From Opitutaceae bacterium (GTDB lineage Bacteria; Verrucomicrobiota; Verrucomicrobiia; Opitutales; Opitutaceae), in the NCBI GenBank assembly GCA_031254955.1, contig JAIRTK010000124.1:1-6038 (forward strand): a DNA stretch of 6,038 nucleotides, in the 5' to 3' direction. A program made the position numbers and the translations under genes. Below the pieces are notes generated by a model, which was not told the origin of the DNA, ran no database searches, and saw only the letters and a program-made list of their open reading frames with translations. Below are positions 5,857 through 6,038 of this stretch, one piece after another (position 1 is the first letter of the stretch; each line of letters opens with the position of its first letter).

Positions 5857-5901
5857 TTGGGAATGGGTATAATACCATTTATGAATAAAATCGGCACTTT
5901 A
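5857..5901 (+). repeat. 45-bp direct repeat, copy 2, with GGTAT-A-ATACC palindrome
   Basis: This is the second copy of the unit described at 5693-5737 and has the same internal spacing: GGGTAT to CACTTTA is 30 bp in both. The palindrome GGTATAATACC (5866-5876) can be extended to AATGG(G)TAT/ATACCATT with one bulged base. It ends about 40 bp before the start codon of the partial gene at 5941. Confidence 0.7.
5868..5873 (+). promoter_or_regulatory. Candidate -10 box TATAAT for the downstream gene
   Basis: A perfect TATAAT lies inside the palindrome of the second 45-bp repeat, about 70 bp before the ATG at 5941. The -35 region is poor: GAGTCA at 5845-5850 matches 3 of 6 consensus bases. The overlap with a palindrome could allow repressor control. 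The other copy has TATGAT at the same place, which suggests either a repeated promoter or simply a shared palindrome. Confidence 0.35.
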
Positions 5902-5928
5902 TGTCTTGCGATTGCGCGTCTGCCAGCC

Positions 5929-5933
5929 AAGGA
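5929..5933 (+). promoter_or_regulatory. Ribosome binding site AAGGA
   Basis: AAGGA, followed by AAGGGGC, lies 7 nt before ATG 5941. This is a good Shine-Dalgarno match at normal spacing. It favours 5941 over the in-frame upstream ATGs at 5863 and 5881, which have no comparable site. Confidence 0.6.
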
Positions 5934-5940
5934 AAGGGGC

Positions 5941-6038
5941 ATGAGACCTCTCCCCCGATTTGGAGCCGAACGGCTGGCGGAACTGGAGCGAGCCTGGCGG
6001 CAGCCGCACGACGAGCGCAGCCGGAGGCGGCTGCAAGT
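5941..6038 (+). CDS. Probable IS630-type transposase, N-terminal fragment (runs off the window)
   Basis: Only 32 complete codons are visible, beginning MRPLPRFGAERLAELERA and continuing through WRQPHDERSRRRLQ. A basic helical segment of this kind, ending in R-x-R-x-Q-like spacing, resembles the region just before the helix-turn-helix of IS630/Tc1-type transposases (the usual pattern is LERxYRxTxDxRLRxRxQ). The open frame extends back to 5725, with ATGs at 5863 and 5881, but the ribosome site favours 5941. If it is a transposase, an element end should lie within the preceding 100 bp or so, possibly in the 5857-5901 repeat. The fragment is too short for certainty; another DNA-binding protein is possible. 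Confidence 0.5.
   Translation, partial: MRPLPRFGAERLAELERAWRQPHDERSRRRLQ

Larger units (their letters stand above)
5139..5940. other. Repeat-rich intergenic region
   Basis: About 800 bp between the protease gene and the partial downstream gene contain no gene I can support. The stretch is largely made of short tandem repeats, composite inverted repeats and a direct-repeat pair, each listed separately. Open frames on both strands at 5559-5942 and 5582-5872 run straight through the palindromes and are best treated as spurious. The remaining sequence (5318-5375 and 5508-5570) is AT-richer and shows nothing recognisable. Confidence 0.75.

Noticed and set aside
5559..5942. A 127-codon minus-strand frame and an overlapping 96-codon + strand frame (5582-5872)
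   Set aside because: Both are built from the palindromic repeats on opposite strands, lack a protein-family resemblance and have no clear ribosome sites.

Overview
The window is high-GC bacterial DNA dominated by one very long gene. It is flanked by intergenic DNA crowded with palindromes and ends in the first codons of a probable transposase. My best guess is an Opitutaceae-like verrucomicrobium. This rests on the very GC-rich third codon positions, a giant secreted protein built from Ig-like, BACON-like and FGE-like modules with a C-terminal sorting-type tail, and abundant GGAGGCCTC-type and CACGGAGAC-type intergenic repeats. It is an inference from style, not a marker-based assignment.

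Layout: 1-482 is non-coding. It holds a purine/pyrimidine inverted repeat (10-107), a strong hairpin of a repeat family that recurs downstream (324-360) and a second hairpin (381-409) before the gene. 483-5138 (+) encodes a 1551-residue exported protein. In order it has an N-terminal membrane/signal segment, a His-rich linker, a prodomain, a metzincin-type zinc peptidase (HEIGHTFGLRHD, residues 352-363), a PPC-like domain, two Ig-like domains, two tandem BACON-like domains, an InlB-type B-repeat, a formylglycine-generating-enzyme-like (FGE/SUMF1) domain lacking the catalytic cysteines, a third BACON-like domain, a Gly/Asn-rich linker and a hydrophobic-plus-basic tail. 5139-5940 is about 800 bp with no convincing gene but many structured repeats: short tandem octamers and heptamers, a 132-bp composite inverted repeat, a 100-bp inverted repeat, and a pair of 45-bp direct repeats bracketing two co-varying hairpins. 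5941-6038 (+) is the start of a truncated reading frame that looks like the N-terminus of an IS630-type transposase.

The large gene seems to be a stand-alone unit. Its likely role is a surface-attached or secreted protease with many adhesive or carbohydrate/protein-binding modules. No partner gene (such as a sorting peptidase) is inside the window. The most interesting points are the unusual domain combination, the likely inactive FGE-like module inside a protease, and the nested architecture of the downstream repeats. I do not see a defence system, CRISPR array, tRNA or rRNA.
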